This document shows, one piece after another, positions 1 to 6,603 of a stretch of DNA of 11,168 nt. The position numbers were made by a program, and so were the translations under genes. Numbering within the stretch: position 1 is the stretch's first letter; every line of letters starts with the position of its first letter. The DNA lies in NCBI GenBank assembly GCA_003222065.1, contig QHUV01000018.1, positions 1 to 11,168 of the forward strand. Direction: 5' to 3'. This DNA is from Gemmatimonadota bacterium. Lineage in GTDB: Bacteria; Gemmatimonadota; Gemmatimonadetes; Gemmatimonadales; Gemmatimonadaceae. The notes under the pieces were generated by a model. The model ran no database searches and had not been told where the DNA came from. It saw only the letters and a program-made list of their open reading frames with translations.

Positions 1-526
1 ACGGCAGTCGCGTCGGACTTCCCGGTCTCTCTACCACGACGTGCACGACGGATCCAGGAGTGCCGCGCAAGGCTTTGATCGCCTCGTCCGCCGTCCACCC
101 GCGCGTCGAGCGGCCGTCGATCTCGACGACCCGATCGCCGGTCACGATGCCGGCGCGCTGCGCAGGGGTTCCCGGCAGCGGCGTGACCACGGTGATGGAC
201 CCATCGCGCACGTCCATTTGGATGCCCACTCCCGCATAACGACCCGTGGTACTCTCGTTCAGCTTCGCGAGCCGATCGGGCGGGAGGTACACGGAGTGTG
301 GGTCGTGCAGCTCGAGCAGCAGGCCGTCCACCGCCTTCCGGTACAGATCGTCTTCGTCGACGGTGTCGACAAAGGACCTCTCGACGCGGGTGAGCACCTC
401 ATTGAACAGTCGGGCTCGCGCCGTTGGGTTGACGGCCGTCCCCGCGTATCCGGCCTGCATCAGCCAGCCACCAGAAACGAGCGCGCTGGCAAATACCGCG
501 GCGACCACTATTGCACGTGACCGCAT
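1..526 (-). CDS. S41 family C-terminal processing peptidase (CtpA/Prc-like), N-terminal part
   Basis: Partial gene: the first 175 residues are present and the rest lies beyond the left edge. Family members are exported serine (Ser/Lys dyad) proteases that trim or degrade periplasmic proteins from their C-termini. The start is ATG at 526 with AGGAG nine bases upstream. Residues 1-20 are a short basic stretch then a hydrophobic run (MRSRAIVVAAVFASALVSGG), read as a signal peptide or membrane anchor. Residues 38-90 form the N-terminal helical domain and include the family-typical DPHSVYL (75-81). Residues 97-170 are a PDZ domain: YAGVGIQM, then TPLPGTPAQRAGIVTGDRVV, IDGRS, GWTADEAIKALRG and GSVVHVVVER. 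The catalytic Ser and Lys would be outside the window and cannot be checked. It follows tmk by 50 bp and is probably the last visible gene of the rpmE-to-tmk unit. The family call is firm; the exact subfamily is not. Confidence 0.93.
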   Translation of the reverse strand, partial: MRSRAIVVAAVFASALVSGGWLMQAGYAGTAVNPTARARLFNEVLTRVERSFVDTVDEDDLYRKAVDGLLLELHDPHSVYLPPDRLAKLNESTTGRYAGVGIQMDVRDGSITVVTPLPGTPAQRAGIVTGDRVVEIDGRSTRGWTADEAIKALRGTPGSVVHVVVERPGSPTRLP

Positions 527-576
527 CTGCTGCTTCTCCTCGAATCGATTTGAGCGCACCCAAGCGAAGGCGCGAA

Positions 577-1227
577 CTACGTCTCCAGAGGGAAAGAAGC
601 GGGCCAGCGCTCCCGGAGCACCTCATGCAGTCGCGCGAAAACCTCGCCCTCGCTTCCGCGCGCGTCGACGACGGCGATGGGGCCGCATTCGCGATGATCG
701 TTTTGCCACTCGGCGGTCGCGAATCGGCGGAATTCAGCGGCGACGCGGATGTGAAACGCGTTGGTCGCGCGCTCGATGCGATCGTGCGCGCCACGACGCG
801 CTACGCGCGCGAGACCCTCATCGGCCGGCAGATCGAGCAGCAAGGTAAGATCGGGAGTCAAGCCGGTCGTCGCCATCCGATTCGCGGCCGCGAGATCGGC
901 GTCGGGAATGCCGCGGCCTGCACCCTGATACGCGTACGTGGAGAGAAAGAAGCGGTCGACGAGGACGATCGACCGCGCCTCGAGAGCCGGCCGCAGCACG
1001 CGCTCCACCAATTGCGCACGCGACGCCATGAACAAAAGCGCTTCGGCAGCCGGGACGATGTCGGACTCTGGATCGAGCAGGATCCGTCGAATCTCGTCGC
1101 CGAGAACCGTCCCGCCGGGCTCGCGCACGGCGACGACTTCGCGTCCACGGGAGAGCAGCCACTCCGACAGCAGTCGCAGCTGGGTGCTTTTCCCGGCGCC
1201 CTCAGGGCCTTCGAGAACTATCAACAC
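577..1227 (-). CDS. tmk: Thymidylate kinase
   Basis: Phosphorylates dTMP to dTDP with ATP, an essential cytoplasmic step of dTTP synthesis. The 216 residues match the usual bacterial length of about 205-215. Visible motifs are the P-loop GPEGAGKST (7-15), the substrate-site REPGG (35-39), the D-R pair of the usual DRY/DRF motif (91-92, VDRFF) followed by STYAYQG, and a lid region around RRGAHDRIE (144-152) leading into the typical FHIRVAAEFRRFA helix. The start is GTG at 1227. The only other in-frame option nearby is the next codon, TTG, and an in-frame TAG lies 15 codons upstream. No convincing Shine-Dalgarno sequence precedes it; a perfect hairpin (1252-1290) ends about 24 bases before the start codon. 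The gene lies 86 bp downstream of the YlbF-family gene and 50 bp upstream of the S41 protease gene, all on the minus strand. Confidence 0.97.
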   Translation of the reverse strand: MLIVLEGPEGAGKSTQLRLLSEWLLSRGREVVAVREPGGTVLGDEIRRILLDPESDIVPAAEALLFMASRAQLVERVLRPALEARSIVLVDRFFLSTYAYQGAGRGIPDADLAAANRMATTGLTPDLTLLLDLPADEGLARVARRGAHDRIERATNAFHIRVAAEFRRFATAEWQNDHRECGPIAVVDARGSEGEVFARLHEVLRERWPASFPLET

Positions 1228-1251
1228 TGGTTCGGTGCGAATGTGAGGTTT

Positions 1252-1307
1252 GTAGGTGTTAGGTCTTTCCGGCTAACACCTAACACCTACCACCTAATAC
1301 CACCTAG
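1252..1307. repeat. Short-unit TAGGTG(T/G) repeat cluster with perfect 13-bp hairpin
   Basis: In the 86-bp gap between the YlbF-family gene and tmk, the minus strand reads a run of TAGGTGG / TAGGTGT units between 1307 and 1274, some abutting at a 7-bp period. The same unit appears in opposite orientation at 1252-1264. GTAGGTGTTAGGT (1252-1264) and ACCTAACACCTAC (1278-1290) are exact inverted complements around a 13-nt loop, so the tmk leader RNA can fold into a 13-bp stem. No T-tract follows, so it is not a standard terminator. The base composition is lower in GC than the flanking genes. It may be a genome-wide intergenic repeat family, but that cannot be tested here. Confidence 0.75.
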
Positions 1308-1313
1308 CCACCG

Positions 1314-1664
1314 TCAGAGCGTAATGATGCTGCTCGTCGCCCCCTTCTCGATGCCTTCCAGGATCCAGTCGTTCACTTTTGACATCACCTTGTCGAAATT
1401 CTCCTGCGCCACCAGCAATCGCTGATAGCTCGGCTTCGACTGGATCTGGGAGAGCAACGTGTCGAGCTTGCGCTCCATCTCTTCGTTAGGCCGCTCACCG
1501 CGCTGGAGCATGCGCTGCGCCTCGAGACGCAGCTGTTCCATCTGCTGAAGCAGCGCGACCGTTTCGCGGTCCTCGTTCAGCGTGTCACTGGCGCGCTTCA
1601 CTTCCTTGTACTCCGGACTCTGTCCGATGGTGCGGCCCAGGTCCTTCGCTTTGTCCTCGATCAT
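1314..1664 (-). CDS. YlbF/YmcA family protein (Com_YlbF domain)
   Basis: A 116-residue, Cys-free and mostly helical protein. It opens MIEDKAKDLGRTIGQSPEY, which fits the YlbF/YmcA family pattern of a short helix, a (I/L)xxSPEYK turn and long charged helices. A charged amphipathic stretch (residues 20-75, rich in E, K, R, Q and L) suggests a helical hairpin or coiled coil, and the C-terminal helix holds AQENFDKVMSKVNDWILEGI. In Bacillus, YlbF and YmcA act with YaaT in a complex that affects RNase Y-dependent mRNA maturation, competence and biofilm. Outside Firmicutes the role is largely unknown, so no function is asserted. The start is ATG at 1664 with GTGGAG five bases upstream. It lies 27 bp after prmC and 86 bp before tmk, consistent with one operon. 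Its placement in a translation-factor block is suggestive but not proof of an RNA-related role. Confidence 0.88.
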   Translation of the reverse strand: MIEDKAKDLGRTIGQSPEYKEVKRASDTLNEDRETVALLQQMEQLRLEAQRMLQRGERPNEEMERKLDTLLSQIQSKPSYQRLLVAQENFDKVMSKVNDWILEGIEKGATSSIITL

Positions 1665-1691
1665 CGGGTCTCCACTGTGAGCGAGAGGCCG

Positions 1692-2609
1692 CTAGCGACG
1701 AGTGGCGAGTACAAAGCGCTCGCGTCCCGTCAAATCCAGGTGAACGCTGACCGCATGATACCGTGTGTCGCGCGCTACGAGCTCGGCGACGAGTGAGGCC
1801 CGCCGCGCGTCGACCTCGACTGCCAGGAGCCCGCCGTCAATGAGCGCATCGGCGGCCTCGCGCACGAGTTGCGCCGAAATGTCGAGTCCCTGTCCGCTGC
1901 TGAACAACGCGACGGGCGGCTCCCAGTCGCGAACGTCGGCAGGAAGATCCCGCGCTTCATCGAAGGCGATGTAGGGCGGGTTCGACACGACGACGCCCGC
2001 TCGCTGCTGCCGCGCTCGTAGCGGCGCGAGGAGTGAGCCGTGCGCGAGTGACACCTCGGCACGCAGAGCGCCGCGCGCGGCGAGGATCCGCCTGTTTGCG
2101 TGGGCGACGGCCAGCGCGTCGAGTGAGACGTCGGTGCCGAGCACTTCGGCGAAGTCGCCTTCGCTCGCCAGGGCCAGGGCAATCGCGCCCGACCCCGTAC
2201 CGACGTCGACAACCAACTCGCGTTGCCCGACCGCACGTTCGAGGACGAGGTCTACGAGCAGTTCCGTCTCCGGACGAGGGATGAGCACACGCTCATCGAT
2301 GTCGAGCGTCAGATGCCGAAAGTTGGCGCGACCGACGGCGTACGCCAGCGGCGCCCCGCGGGCTCGTTTTTGCGCCGCGGCGCGGGCCCGGGGCCACATT
2401 TCACTTTCAACTCGCACGTGCGCGTTCGCAGCGGGCCAAAAGCGCGGTACGTCGTAGAAGGCCGCGATGATCTCTCGCGCCTCGGCAATAGTATCACGCG
2501 CGGCGAATCGGTCGCTGACGGCGAGCAGCTCCGCGAGCTCATCGACGAGTGCCGCGACGGAACCCGGCGTCGCGACCGCATCGCCCTTCCCCCGCACGCC
2601 ATCGCTCAT
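1692..2609 (-). CDS. prmC: Peptide chain release factor N5-glutamine methyltransferase
   Basis: A SAM-dependent enzyme that methylates the glutamine of the GGQ motif in release factors, improving peptide release in the cytoplasm. The 305 residues carry the expected architecture: an N-terminal helical substrate domain (about 15-95), the linker signature LIPRPETE (109-116), SAM-binding motif [10 protein letters not shown] (133-141), acidic loop GTDVS (158-162), and the catalytic NPPY (210-213) inside [11 protein letters not shown]. The usual C-terminal strands end near FVLATRR. I chose ATG at 2609 because it overlaps the prfA stop as ATGA and has GAGGAG five bases upstream. The open frame extends further upstream, but only antisense-like sequence out of frame with prfA is found there. 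Its substrate RF1 is encoded directly upstream, the usual arrangement, so translational coupling is very likely. Residues 1-15 are poorly conserved-looking. Confidence 0.96.
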   Translation of the reverse strand: MSDGVRGKGDAVATPGSVAALVDELAELLAVSDRFAARDTIAEAREIIAAFYDVPRFWPAANAHVRVESEMWPRARAAAQKRARGAPLAYAVGRANFRHLTLDIDERVLIPRPETELLVDLVLERAVGQRELVVDVGTGSGAIALALASEGDFAEVLGTDVSLDALAVAHANRRILAARGALRAEVSLAHGSLLAPLRARQQRAGVVVSNPPYIAFDEARDLPADVRDWEPPVALFSSGQGLDISAQLVREAADALIDGGLLAVEVDARRASLVAELVARDTRYHAVSVHLDLTGRERFVLATRR

Positions 2610-3664
2610 GTTCGCTCCTCTGTTTCCGCCATACGGAGGGCGTCGATGAGGGGCTCGACCGCGCCGTCGAGAATGGCCGGCAGATTGTGCGACGTAAAGC
2701 CGATGCGATGATCGGTGACCCGACTCTGCGGATAGTTGTAGGTGCGGATCTTCGCCGAGCGGTCGCCAGTGCCGACTTGTGTCTTGCGCATTCTCGCCCG
2801 CTCTGCCTCCTGCTCGGCGACGCGCTTGTCGAGCAGCCGCGCGCGCAGGATCTCCATGGCCTTCGCCTTGTTTTGAATTTGCGAGCGCTGGTCCTGCTGT
2901 TTCACCTCGATTCCCGTCGGCAGATGCGTAATACGCACGGCGGAATCGGTGGTGTTCACGCCTTGGCCGCCTGGGCCGCCGGCCCGGAACACATCGATGC
3001 GAAGATCCTTGTCCTCGATCTTGACGTCGACCTCTTCCGCTTCTGGGAGAACCGCCACCGTGGCTGCCGACGTGTGGATGCGACCCTGATTCTCCGTCGC
3101 CGGCACGCGTTGGACTCGGTGCACGCCTGACTCCCAACGCATCATGCCGTAGGCGCCGTCGCCGACCACCTTGAAAACGGCTTCCTTGATACCGTTCAAA
3201 ACGCCTGACGAGTACGTGATCGGTTCGAGGCGGTAGCCGTGTCTGATGAGAAAACGCTCATACATGCGATAGAGATCGGCGGCGAACAACGCCGCCTCGT
3301 CGCCGCCCGTACCGGCGCGGATCTCGACGATGGCGTTGCGATCGTCGAGGGGATCGCGCGGAATGAGGAGCGGCTTGAGCTCCTCCTCCAGCTTGGCGAT
3401 GCACGGTTCGAGGCGCGCCAGTTCGGCGCGCGCCTCCGCGGCCATCTCTGGGTCGTCAACGAGAACGAGCTCGCGTACTTGCGCGAGCTCGTCTTCGTAT
3501 TTGCGGAGTTTGCCGGCGATGTCGACTACTGGCGCCAGTCGTCGGTGCTCTCGTCCGAGTTCAGCGAATCGATGCGCGTCACGCAAAGTGGCAGGATCGG
3601 AGAGAGCGCGTTCGACCTCGGCCGCCCGAGCCAGCACGTCGGCGAGTCTGTCCCGGAGCGACAG
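2606..3664 (-). CDS. prfA: Peptide chain release factor 1 (RF1)
   Basis: Recognises UAA and UAG stop codons and triggers peptide hydrolysis on the ribosome. Clear motifs are the codon-recognition PAT inside [15 protein letters not shown], the catalytic GGQ inside [19 protein letters not shown], and the C-terminal [12 protein letters not shown] segment. The first ATG/GTG/TTG start is GTG at 3637, giving 343 residues, but that begins inside the first helix. The in-frame CTG at 3664 adds SLRDRLADV after the initiator, is preceded by GAGG at seven-base spacing, and gives 352 residues. With the CTG start PAT falls at 188-190, the numbering known for E. coli RF1, and GGQ at 232-234, so I prefer CTG. 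The next upstream in-frame codon that matters is the rpmE stop TGA, so the two genes share a reading frame with only nine bases between stop and start. The end overlaps prmC by 4 bp. Confidence 0.95.
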   Translation of the reverse strand: MSLRDRLADVLARAAEVERALSDPATLRDAHRFAELGREHRRLAPVVDIAGKLRKYEDELAQVRELVLVDDPEMAAEARAELARLEPCIAKLEEELKPLLIPRDPLDDRNAIVEIRAGTGGDEAALFAADLYRMYERFLIRHGYRLEPITYSSGVLNGIKEAVFKVVGDGAYGMMRWESGVHRVQRVPATENQGRIHTSAATVAVLPEAEEVDVKIEDKDLRIDVFRAGGPGGQGVNTTDSAVRITHLPTGIEVKQQDQRSQIQNKAKAMEILRARLLDKRVAEQEAERARMRKTQVGTGDRSAKIRTYNYPQSRVTDHRIGFTSHNLPAILDGAVEPLIDALRMAETEERT

Positions 3665-3673
3665 GGCCGAGCC

Positions 3674-3880
3674 TCAGGTCGATTGCTTGCCGAACTTCTG
3701 CCGGAACCGCTCGACGCGTCCCGCGGTATCGACGAGCCGCTGCTTCCCCGTGAAGAACGGATGGCATTGCGAGCACACGTCGGTGTGAATCTCGGATTGC
3801 GTCGATCGGGTCTGGAACGTATTGCCGCAGGCGCACTTCACGGTCGCCGTGTGGTACTCGGGATGGATATCGGCTTTCAT
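3674..3880 (-). CDS. rpmE: 50S ribosomal protein L31 (zinc-binding type)
   Basis: A small protein of the large ribosomal subunit near the central protuberance and intersubunit bridge. The 68 residues start [20 protein letters not shown], the characteristic L31 opening. Two cysteines (CAC, residues 16-18) and a later CSQC pair (37-40) give the four-Cys zinc-type form, and [20 protein letters not shown] is the conserved C-terminal part. ATG at 3880 was chosen over two upstream in-frame ATGs because it matches the family N-terminus and has GAGG at seven-base spacing. It is the first gene of the minus-strand unit, with a good promoter directly upstream. Four-Cys L31 proteins are often replaced by Cys-free paralogues under zinc limitation; no paralogue is visible here. 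The gene stops nine bases before the likely prfA start, in the same frame. Confidence 0.97.
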   Translation of the reverse strand: MKADIHPEYHTATVKCACGNTFQTRSTQSEIHTDVCSQCHPFFTGKQRLVDTAGRVERFRQKFGKQST

Positions 3881-3914
3881 TGCGAACCTCATGTACAAGG
3901 ATGGACAGCTGCGA

Positions 3915-3944
3915 AATATACTCGGCCATTAACGTAAAAGACAA
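3915..3944 (-). promoter_or_regulatory. Sigma-70-type promoter for rpmE-prfA-prmC operon
   Basis: Read on the minus strand, the -35 box is TTGTCT (3944-3939, 4 of 6 consensus bases) and the -10 box is TATATT (3920-3915, 5 of 6), with an 18-bp spacer. Transcription would start near 3908, about 28 bases before the rpmE ATG. This is the most AT-rich patch of the divergent gap between rpmE and the Crp-type gene. Prediction from sequence only. Confidence 0.6.
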
Positions 3945-3964
3945 GCGGACAACGGGTTGGCAGT

Positions 3965-3993
3965 TTGACAGCGGGCGTCGTGGCGCGTAACTT
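3965..3993 (+). promoter_or_regulatory. Sigma-70-type promoter for the Crp/Fnr-type regulator gene
   Basis: A perfect -35 TTGACA (3965-3970), a 17-bp spacer and a weaker -10 TAACTT (3988-3993, 3 of 6). A transcript starting near 4000 would have a leader of about 50 bases before the GTG at 4052. It is back-to-back with the rpmE promoter, with 20 bp between the two -35 boxes. The promoter argues against the upstream in-frame TTG at 3965 being the start codon, since that codon is the -35 box itself. Confidence 0.5.
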
Positions 3994-4051
3994 CGCCCCG
4001 GTCAAAAGAGCCGCTTCCCTCTCTCGCGCATCACGCCTCGACGGAGCCCTC

Positions 4052-4741
4052 GTGAGCCAGGTGACCACTCAGAACGTCGATTTTCTGGCAACAGTTCCGC
4101 TATTCAACGGACTCGATCGCATCGAGCTCGAGCGATTCGCGGAGGTGACACGCGAGAAGTCGTATCCCAAAGGCAGCGTCATCCTCTTCGAGGATGATCC
4201 CGGCGACTCGCTCTTCGTCGTTCGCGATGGACGCGTGAAGGTCGTGCTCATCGGCGAAGACGGCCGCGAAGTGATCCTCGGCGTGCTCGGTGTCGGCGAA
4301 TATTTCGGTGAGCTTTCTCTCATCGACGATCGCCCGCGCTCGGCGCACGTGATCGCGATGGAAGATTCGAACTTGCTGGTGCTGCGGCGCGAGGACTTCC
4401 GCAAACGCGTCGAGTCGTCGCCGAGCGTCGCCTGGTCGCTGCTCACCGAGCTGTCGCGCCGCCTGCGTCGGGCGGACGACAAGATCGGCGGCCTCGTCCT
4501 CCTCGACGTCCCGGGACGTATCGCGCGCCTCCTCCTCGATCTCGCCGAAGAGAGCGGCACGAACGCAATTGAGAAAACACTCACCCATCAGACCATTGCG
4601 CAGATGATCGGGGCGAGTCGTGAGACCGTGTCCCGGGCAATGAAGGACTTTCAGGACGCCGGCTGGATCACCGTCGAGCGCCGCCGTATCGCCCTCGCCG
4701 ACCGCGCCGCACTCGAGCAGCGCGCGCAAGTCCGCATGTGA
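4052..4741 (+). CDS. Crp/Fnr-family transcriptional regulator
   Basis: A 229-residue cytoplasmic DNA-binding regulator. Residues 10-125 are a cyclic-nucleotide-binding beta-barrel: FLATVPLFNGLD opening, GDSLFVVRDGRVKVV, and the phosphate-binding cassette GELSLIDDRPRSA (86-98), with the E87, R96 and S97 positions that bind cAMP in CRP. A long dimerisation helix follows (about 126-150). Residues 155-215 are the Crp-type winged helix, with recognition helix SRETVSRAMKDF (189-200). Its R-E-T-V-x-R is the same signature as E. coli CRP, which reads TGTGA half-sites. There are no cysteines at all, so an FNR-type iron-sulfur sensor is excluded. GTG at 4052 has GGAG five bases upstream; a longer in-frame TTG start at 3965 lies inside the promoter -35 box. 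A CRP-like palindrome lies just downstream of the gene. The ligand is unknown: cAMP, cGMP or c-di-GMP are possible. Confidence 0.92.
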   Translation: MSQVTTQNVDFLATVPLFNGLDRIELERFAEVTREKSYPKGSVILFEDDPGDSLFVVRDGRVKVVLIGEDGREVILGVLGVGEYFGELSLIDDRPRSAHVIAMEDSNLLVLRREDFRKRVESSPSVAWSLLTELSRRLRRADDKIGGLVLLDVPGRIARLLLDLAEESGTNAIEKTLTHQTIAQMIGASRETVSRAMKDFQDAGWITVERRRIALADRAALEQRAQVRM

Positions 4742-4747
4742 GCAGCC

Positions 4748-4763
4748 TGTGACAACTGTCACG
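4748..4763. promoter_or_regulatory. CRP-type operator upstream of MBL-fold hydrolase gene
   Basis: TGTGACAACTGTCACG matches the classical TGTGA-N6-TCACA CRP site at 9 of 10 positions; its core GTGACA-N2-TGTCAC (4749-4762) is a perfect inverted repeat. A third half-site, GTGACA, follows at 4772-4777. The centre is 4755.5. A weak -10-like TAGCCT (4785-4790) would place transcription start near 4797, which puts the operator at about -41.5, a class II activator position. It begins seven bases after the stop of the Crp-type regulator gene. It lacks a T-tract, so it is not a typical terminator. Confidence 0.6.
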
Positions 4764-4841
4764 GGTACGTCGTGACAGCTTTCCTAGCCTTCGCGTGCTC
4801 CACTGGCACATCCTGTCGGTCGAGCACCAAGGCGGTACGTA

Positions 4842-5714
4842 ATGAGCTTGCGATTACAATTCTGGGGAACGCGGGGCTCGATCCCGACGCCGGGACGCAA
4901 CACGGTCCGCTACGGGGGCAATACGCCCTGTGTGGAGCTGCGCACCTCGGAAGGATGGCTCATCATCCTCGATGCCGGCACTGGCATCCGTGAGCTCGGC
5001 CGCTCGCTCATCTCGCGCGCCAATGGCGCGCCCATCACGGGTGACATCTTTCTCACCCACGCCCATTGGGACCACATCCAGGGCATTCCCTTCTTCGGTC
5101 CCATCTTTCAGCGCGGAAACCACTTCACGATCTGGGGCGCCAAGGCGCTCCAGACGGACATCGCGCGCGTCGTGCGCGACCAGATGTCGCCGGTGGTGTT
5201 TCCAGTGGCCTTCGAGGAGCTGAACGCCACGATCGACTTCTCTGAAATCGCCGAAGAGTGCCGCCACGGAAACGGTTACGAAGTTCGCGCCTATCAAGTC
5301 CGTCATCCGGGGGGAGCCCTTGGATACCGGTTTACGGAGCAGAACGACAGTAATCGGGCTCTCGTCTACATCTCGGACAACGAGCTCGGACAAGGCGCCA
5401 AATACGACACACGTGCTGCGTGGCGCGCCGGGCTCGTCGAGTTCGTGCGCGACGCGCGGGTGCTCGTGCACGACACGATGTACACGGCGGAGGAGTACGA
5501 CCACTTTCGCGGCTGGGGACATTCGACGTACGAGGAAGCAGTCGAGCTGGCGATGGAAGCTGGTGTCGATCAACTCGTGCTGTACCATCACAAGCCTGAG
5601 CGCGGCGACGACGAAGTGGACCGGCGCGTCGACGAATGTCGCGCGTTCGTCGCGCGATGCGGCGGTGCGGTGGAGATTCTGGCGGCGGCGGAGGGCATGA
5701 CGCTGCTCGTGTAG
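4842..5714 (+). CDS. MBL-fold metallo-hydrolase (PhnP/RNase Z-like superfamily)
   Basis: A 290-residue, probably cytoplasmic enzyme with no signal peptide. It opens with a strand and WGTRGSIPTPGRNTVRYGG, the hallmark of a bacterial subgroup of metallo-beta-lactamase-fold hydrolases. Metal ligands are visible: THAHWDH (H73, H75, D77, H78), then H155 in RHPGGALGYRF, D179 in YISDNE, and a C-terminal His (H249 or H250) in LYHHKPERGDDE. This is a complete two-metal set, so it should be active, likely on a phosphodiester or related substrate; the true substrate is not deducible. ATG at 4842 has AAGG about nine bases upstream. It is probably co-transcribed with the CsgG-domain gene 24 bp downstream and may be controlled by the CRP-type site at 4748-4763. 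Being next to a cyclic-nucleotide-type regulator and an HD-GYP enzyme makes a nucleotide-signalling role conceivable but unproven. Confidence 0.9.
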   Translation: MSLRLQFWGTRGSIPTPGRNTVRYGGNTPCVELRTSEGWLIILDAGTGIRELGRSLISRANGAPITGDIFLTHAHWDHIQGIPFFGPIFQRGNHFTIWGAKALQTDIARVVRDQMSPVVFPVAFEELNATIDFSEIAEECRHGNGYEVRAYQVRHPGGALGYRFTEQNDSNRALVYISDNELGQGAKYDTRAAWRAGLVEFVRDARVLVHDTMYTAEEYDHFRGWGHSTYEEAVELAMEAGVDQLVLYHHKPERGDDEVDRRVDECRAFVARCGGAVEILAAAEGMTLLV

Positions 5715-5738
5715 AGCAACAAGTCCGAGGGAGGAGCG

Positions 5739-6509
5739 ATGCGAGGACGGATGTCGGTCAAAACATGGAGCATGGCAGCGGCGTTTCTCGCCGCCCCCGC
5801 GCTTGCGGTCGCCCAGGCGAACACGCCTGTCGTCGCCGTGCTGTACTTCGACAACAACTCCTTCGGCAAAGACCGCGGCGATTACGATGGATTGGGCAAA
5901 GGCATTGCGGATTTGCTCATCAACGACATGGCATCGAATCCGGCGATGCGTATCGTCGAACGCGATCGAATCCAGTCGATCTTGCAGGAGCAAGCGCTCG
6001 TCCAGTCGAAGACAATCGACGCCCAGACCGCAGTCCGCATCGGCAAGCTGCTCGGTGCCCAGTACATGATTACCGGCGGCTTCATGAGCGACAGCAAAGG
6101 GACGTTGCTCGTGACGTCTCGCGTCATCAGTGTCGAGACCGGAGCAATTACGAATCCCGTGAAGCTGCAGAGCAAGGGCGACGACGTGCTCGGTCTCATC
6201 GGACAGCTGTCCACGAAGCTCAACACGGAGCTCAAGCTCCCGGCGCTGTCGCGCCAGACCGGAGACGCCGACGTGAAGAAGCCGGCGTCGACCGGCGCGA
6301 ATCCCGCCGGTACGAAACAGCCCGGCAACGCCGCGAAGCCGCAGAAGCTCGACGTCAAGACGGCGCTCCTGTACTCGAAGGCGCTCGACGAGCAGGATAG
6401 TGGCCACTCGCGTAAGGCGGCCGAGCTCTATCGAGCGGTCCTACAGAAGTTCCCGGACTTCGGTCCGGCCCAACAGAATCTGGCCAAGGTCCAGAGTTCT
6501 GGCCACTGA
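5739..6509 (+). CDS. CsgG-domain secreted protein with C-terminal TPR-like motif
   Basis: A 256-residue exported protein. Residues 1-26 are a signal peptide with likely cleavage after ALAVA; there is no lipobox cysteine, unlike curli CsgG. Residues 30-175 fit the CsgG/FlgO-type fold: VVAVLYFDNNS, GLGKGIADLLINDM, RIVERDRIQSILQEQ, AVRIGKLLGAQYMITGGF and VTSRVISVETGAI. Residues 176-205 are a Pro/Ala/Gly/Lys-rich linker. Residues 207-250 (ALLYSKALDEQDSGHSRKAA and on) resemble one tetratricopeptide unit, suggesting protein-protein contact. CsgG-domain proteins serve in curli export, flagellar assembly and lipoprotein or penicillin-binding-protein support; which applies here is unknown. The start ATG at 5739 has GGAGG close upstream (four bases); the ATG at 5751 is an alternative. 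It sits 24 bp after the MBL-fold gene and is followed by a strong hairpin. Confidence 0.87.
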   Translation: MRGRMSVKTWSMAAAFLAAPALAVAQANTPVVAVLYFDNNSFGKDRGDYDGLGKGIADLLINDMASNPAMRIVERDRIQSILQEQALVQSKTIDAQTAVRIGKLLGAQYMITGGFMSDSKGTLLVTSRVISVETGAITNPVKLQSKGDDVLGLIGQLSTKLNTELKLPALSRQTGDADVKKPASTGANPAGTKQPGNAAKPQKLDVKTALLYSKALDEQDSGHSRKAAELYRAVLQKFPDFGPAQQNLAKVQSSGH

Positions 6510-6532
6510 ACGACGCTCCCGAACGTCTCGAC

Positions 6533-6561
6533 CGCCGGCGGTCTACTCGGGACCGCCGGCG
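6533..6561 (+). terminator. 11-bp GC hairpin after CsgG-domain gene (possible terminator or leader structure)
   Basis: CGCCGGCGGTC (6533-6543) and GACCGCCGGCG (6551-6561) are perfect inverted complements around the 7-nt loop TACTCGG. The stem begins 23 bases after the CsgG-domain stop codon. The bases after it (CTTCCGTCGTT) are only mildly T-rich, so intrinsic termination is uncertain. It could instead be a structured leader, or lie within the N-terminal coding region of the HD-GYP gene if that gene starts at the CTG at 6499. The left arm is also part of the 12-bp palindrome ACCGCCGGCGGT (6531-6542). Confidence 0.5.
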
Positions 6562-6603
6562 CTTCCGTCGTTAGGTACACCGTACACGAGACCGCTTCTA
6601 CTC

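Noticed and set aside
511..1425. A 304-codon open frame on the plus strand across tmk
   Set aside because: It is antisense to tmk and starts inside the S41 gene. Its product is Arg-rich with no recognisable motif, as expected for an antisense frame in high-GC DNA.
2610..3137. Upstream extension of the prmC reading frame over prfA
   Set aside because: The sequence is Arg/Gly/His-rich and shadows prfA. The ATG at 2609 with GAGGAG and the ATGA overlap explains the real start.
3965..4051. Longer N-terminus of the Crp-type regulator from TTG 3965
   Set aside because: The TTG is part of a perfect TTGACA -35 box, and the extra 29 residues do not fit the family. GTG 4052 has a proper ribosome site.
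4748..4763. Reading the palindrome as the terminator of the regulator gene
   Set aside because: A 6-bp stem with a 2-base loop and no T-tract is a poor terminator; the match to a CRP site explains it better.
4854..6407. A 517-codon minus-strand open frame across the MBL-fold and CsgG-domain genes
   Set aside because: It lies opposite two genes with clear catalytic or family motifs. Its product is low-complexity, rich in R, V, H and D, without domains.
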